Positions 34,452-35,802 of a stretch of 35,802 nt of DNA are shown one piece after another (the first letter of the stretch is position 1; each line of letters begins with the position of its first letter). Under the pieces are notes generated by a model. That model was given only the letters and a program-made list of their open reading frames with translations. It ran no database searches and was not told the DNA's origin. Both the position numbers and the translations under genes were made by a program. Origin of the DNA: Sphingorhabdus sp. EL138 (GTDB lineage: Bacteria; Pseudomonadota; Alphaproteobacteria; Sphingomonadales; Sphingomonadaceae); NCBI RefSeq assembly GCF_945882965.1, contig NZ_CAMCWY010000025.1:1-35802 (forward strand). Direction: 5' to 3'.

Positions 34452-35657
34452 TTAACCGAACCCGAGGACCCGCCTCTGATCCGCCCATGCCAGCGGTAAA
34501 TCAGTGGCCAGAAGTTTGCTTGGGCTGAGCTTTAATGGCTGTCGCCCTTCCACAATTGCAGTGACAATATCTGGATCGAGGCATGCCAGCTTGGCTACCT
34601 TCATCATTCGAACACGGCAACGGCCTTTTTCGGCTGCTAGAGTCGGGATCGATTTGCTGAGATTAGCGGTAATCTGTTGCATGATTGCCCGGGACTCCGC
34701 GATGAGAGCTGTAAGTCTCTCGTCTCGCATCTGGACACGGTCACCTGATAGCGGTGCCGGAATGACTAGTCTTAGGGCTTTCCCTCGACGCAGCCTTAAG
34801 GCCTGACGTTCGATAGTTAGATTTGTGCGCGAGGGTTGGACTGAGATGTCTGCCTTAATGATATTGAGCAGACCGCGATTATCTATCCGGATAATCACGC
34901 GGTTGTCATGCAGGTCGACACGGTTCATCACATTCCGCAGCACTTCCTTTTTCCATAAATATTTCGCAACGCCGAGTTCAGCCGCCACTTTGCCGCATCG
35001 CGAAATCACATTGTGCAGCTGCTCACTTGTGTAAGAGCCGTCCAGCAACATGCTCTGCATCTGGCTGCCGGACGCCAGCGTCTGGGAGAGCTGGTCAACG
35101 ACTATGTTCTCGATATCCCGGGCGCTGACCCGTGACGCTGTATTGTCGCCCAAAGTTTCATAGCGGTTCGCATAATAATGGAAGCGGCGATTGCCTTTCT
35201 GCGTATGGGTAAGGACCATCGCCCTGCCCTCTCCATCATATATAAGGCCTGCCAGCACGCCTGTTCGGGGAGATATCTTGCGCGAGCTACCGCCCTGCCC
35301 TTGCTTTGCCAATTTGACTTGAACTTGGCCCCACAGCTCTTCAGCAACGATGGCTTCATGCTCGCCTTGGAAGGCTTCACCCTTGTGCACGGTCATGCCT
35401 CGATAGATGCGATTGGACAAAAGGTGATAAAGATTACCGCGCTTGAAGTGGACCCCGCCTCTCGTCCCGCCATCTTTCGGCTGTTGGACTTTGGTATGGT
35501 GGCCGTTCTTGGTAAGTGCGTCGACCAGTTCAGGAACAGAGCCTGCTTTGAGGTAAAGTTGCATGATGTGTCGGACCTGCTCGGCTTCGGCCTCATTGAC
35601 CACCAACTTTCGGTCCATGACGTTGTACCCCAGCGGAACTGGACCACCCATCCAAAT
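34452..35657 (-). pseudogene. Large serine recombinase, 5' part removed by IS insertion
   Basis: About 401 codons remain of a site-specific serine recombinase. The visible start WMGGPVPLGYNVMDRKLVVN, then EAEQVRHIMQLYLKAGSVPEL and SNRIYRGMTVHKGEAFQGEH, is the 'recombinase' DNA-binding domain that follows the catalytic resolvase domain. The catalytic N-terminal domain, with its serine nucleophile, is missing. The frame continues into a short tail made from the IS end (DQPEGGRS) at 35658-35684, which is not recombinase sequence. The downstream helical region and terminator are intact. An intact gene would have been about 550 residues. Remnant of an integrated or transposable element next to tRNA-Arg; presumably inactive. 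Confidence 0.85.
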
Positions 35658-35802
35658 TGACCTGCCCCCTTCTGGTTGGTCCAAAATCTATGTTATTTTG
35701 GACACGGAAGGAAAAGACGAATGCCATGCAAGAAACACACGCCGGAGGAGATTATCGGCAAGCTGCGTGAAGCAGAGATTGTGCTGGCGCAGGGAGGGAC
35801 GA
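35658..35802 (+). mobile_element. Left end of an IS3-family insertion sequence, continues past the window
   Basis: TGACCTGCCCCCTTCTGGTT at 35658-35677 looks like the terminal inverted repeat of IS3-family elements, which begin with TG and often share a TG(A/T)CCTGCCCCC start. It falls exactly where similarity to the serine recombinase stops, and is followed after 63 bases by the start of an orfA-type transposase. The right end and the target duplication are outside the window, so boundaries on that side cannot be given. Confidence 0.8.
35721..35802 (+). CDS. IS3-family transposase OrfA, 5' part only
   Basis: The ATG at 35721 opens a frame of 27 codons that runs off the window. The visible N-terminus MPCKKHTPEEIIGKLREAEI and the following VLAQGG are typical of OrfA of IS3-family elements, whose helix-turn-helix domain starts with (K/R)xPEEI..KLR. 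A GGAAGG element lies 12-17 bases upstream. OrfA binds the IS ends; OrfB, made by frameshift, supplies the DDE domain. Whether the element is intact cannot be judged here. Confidence 0.8.
   Translation, partial: MPCKKHTPEEIIGKLREAEIVLAQGGT

Noticed and set aside
34452-35684. Intact recombinase gene starting at the TTG at 35684
   Set aside because: The first nine residues come from the IS end, and the catalytic resolvase domain is missing.

Overview
The window looks like an alphaproteobacterial chromosome segment, probably from a sphingomonad-like or marine relative. That placement is an inference from the gene content (heterotetrameric sarcosine oxidase clusters with a BCCT carrier, separate PurS and PurQ, a YhhQ carrier) and the moderately high GC; no taxonomic marker was tested. 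It reads as one metabolic island for stripping methyl groups from quaternary-ammonium (or sulfonium) osmolytes and burning the released C1 units, followed by housekeeping genes and a decayed mobile element.

Layout. (1) 1-6555, plus strand: the 3' end of a glutathione-dependent formaldehyde dehydrogenase, then an NAD-linked molybdenum formate dehydrogenase operon, fdsG-fdsB-mobA-fdsA-fdsD-fdhD, with every junction overlapping or nearly so. (2) 6503-7417, minus: a LysR-type regulator. (3) 7594-17379, plus, 'module A': Rieske oxygenase, cystathionine gamma-synthase-family PLP enzyme, an opine-oxidase/HcnBC-like flavoprotein pair, and sarcosine oxidase subunits B-D-A-G, all overlapping. (4) 17444-21196, minus: a nitronate-monooxygenase-like gene, a 424-base gap with a consensus-like promoter, an exported alpha/beta hydrolase and a second LysR regulator. 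(5) 21334-31896, minus, 'module B': GcvT-domain dimethylglycine-dehydrogenase-like protein, Rieske oxygenase (GbcA-like), cupin, sarcosine oxidase B-D-A-G, BCCT transporter. (6) 32134-34124: purS-purQ on plus; a small membrane protein and YhhQ on minus. (7) 34183-35802: tRNA-Arg(UCU), a terminator, a 5'-truncated serine recombinase, and the left end of an IS3-family element that cuts it and runs off the window.

How the genes fit together. In module B, BCCT uptake, Rieske demethylation of a betaine, DMGDH-like demethylation and sarcosine oxidase form a complete chain from glycine betaine to glycine. The formaldehyde produced would pass to the formaldehyde dehydrogenase and Fds complex at the left edge and end as CO2 plus NADH. 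Module A repeats the Rieske plus SoxBDAG core with divergent paralogues but replaces the DMGDH-like protein with a PLP lyase and a two-subunit amine dehydrogenase, so it probably acts on a different methylated compound. That module is the best candidate here for an undescribed pathway. Neither Rieske enzyme has a reductase partner in the window, and no S-formylglutathione hydrolase is seen.
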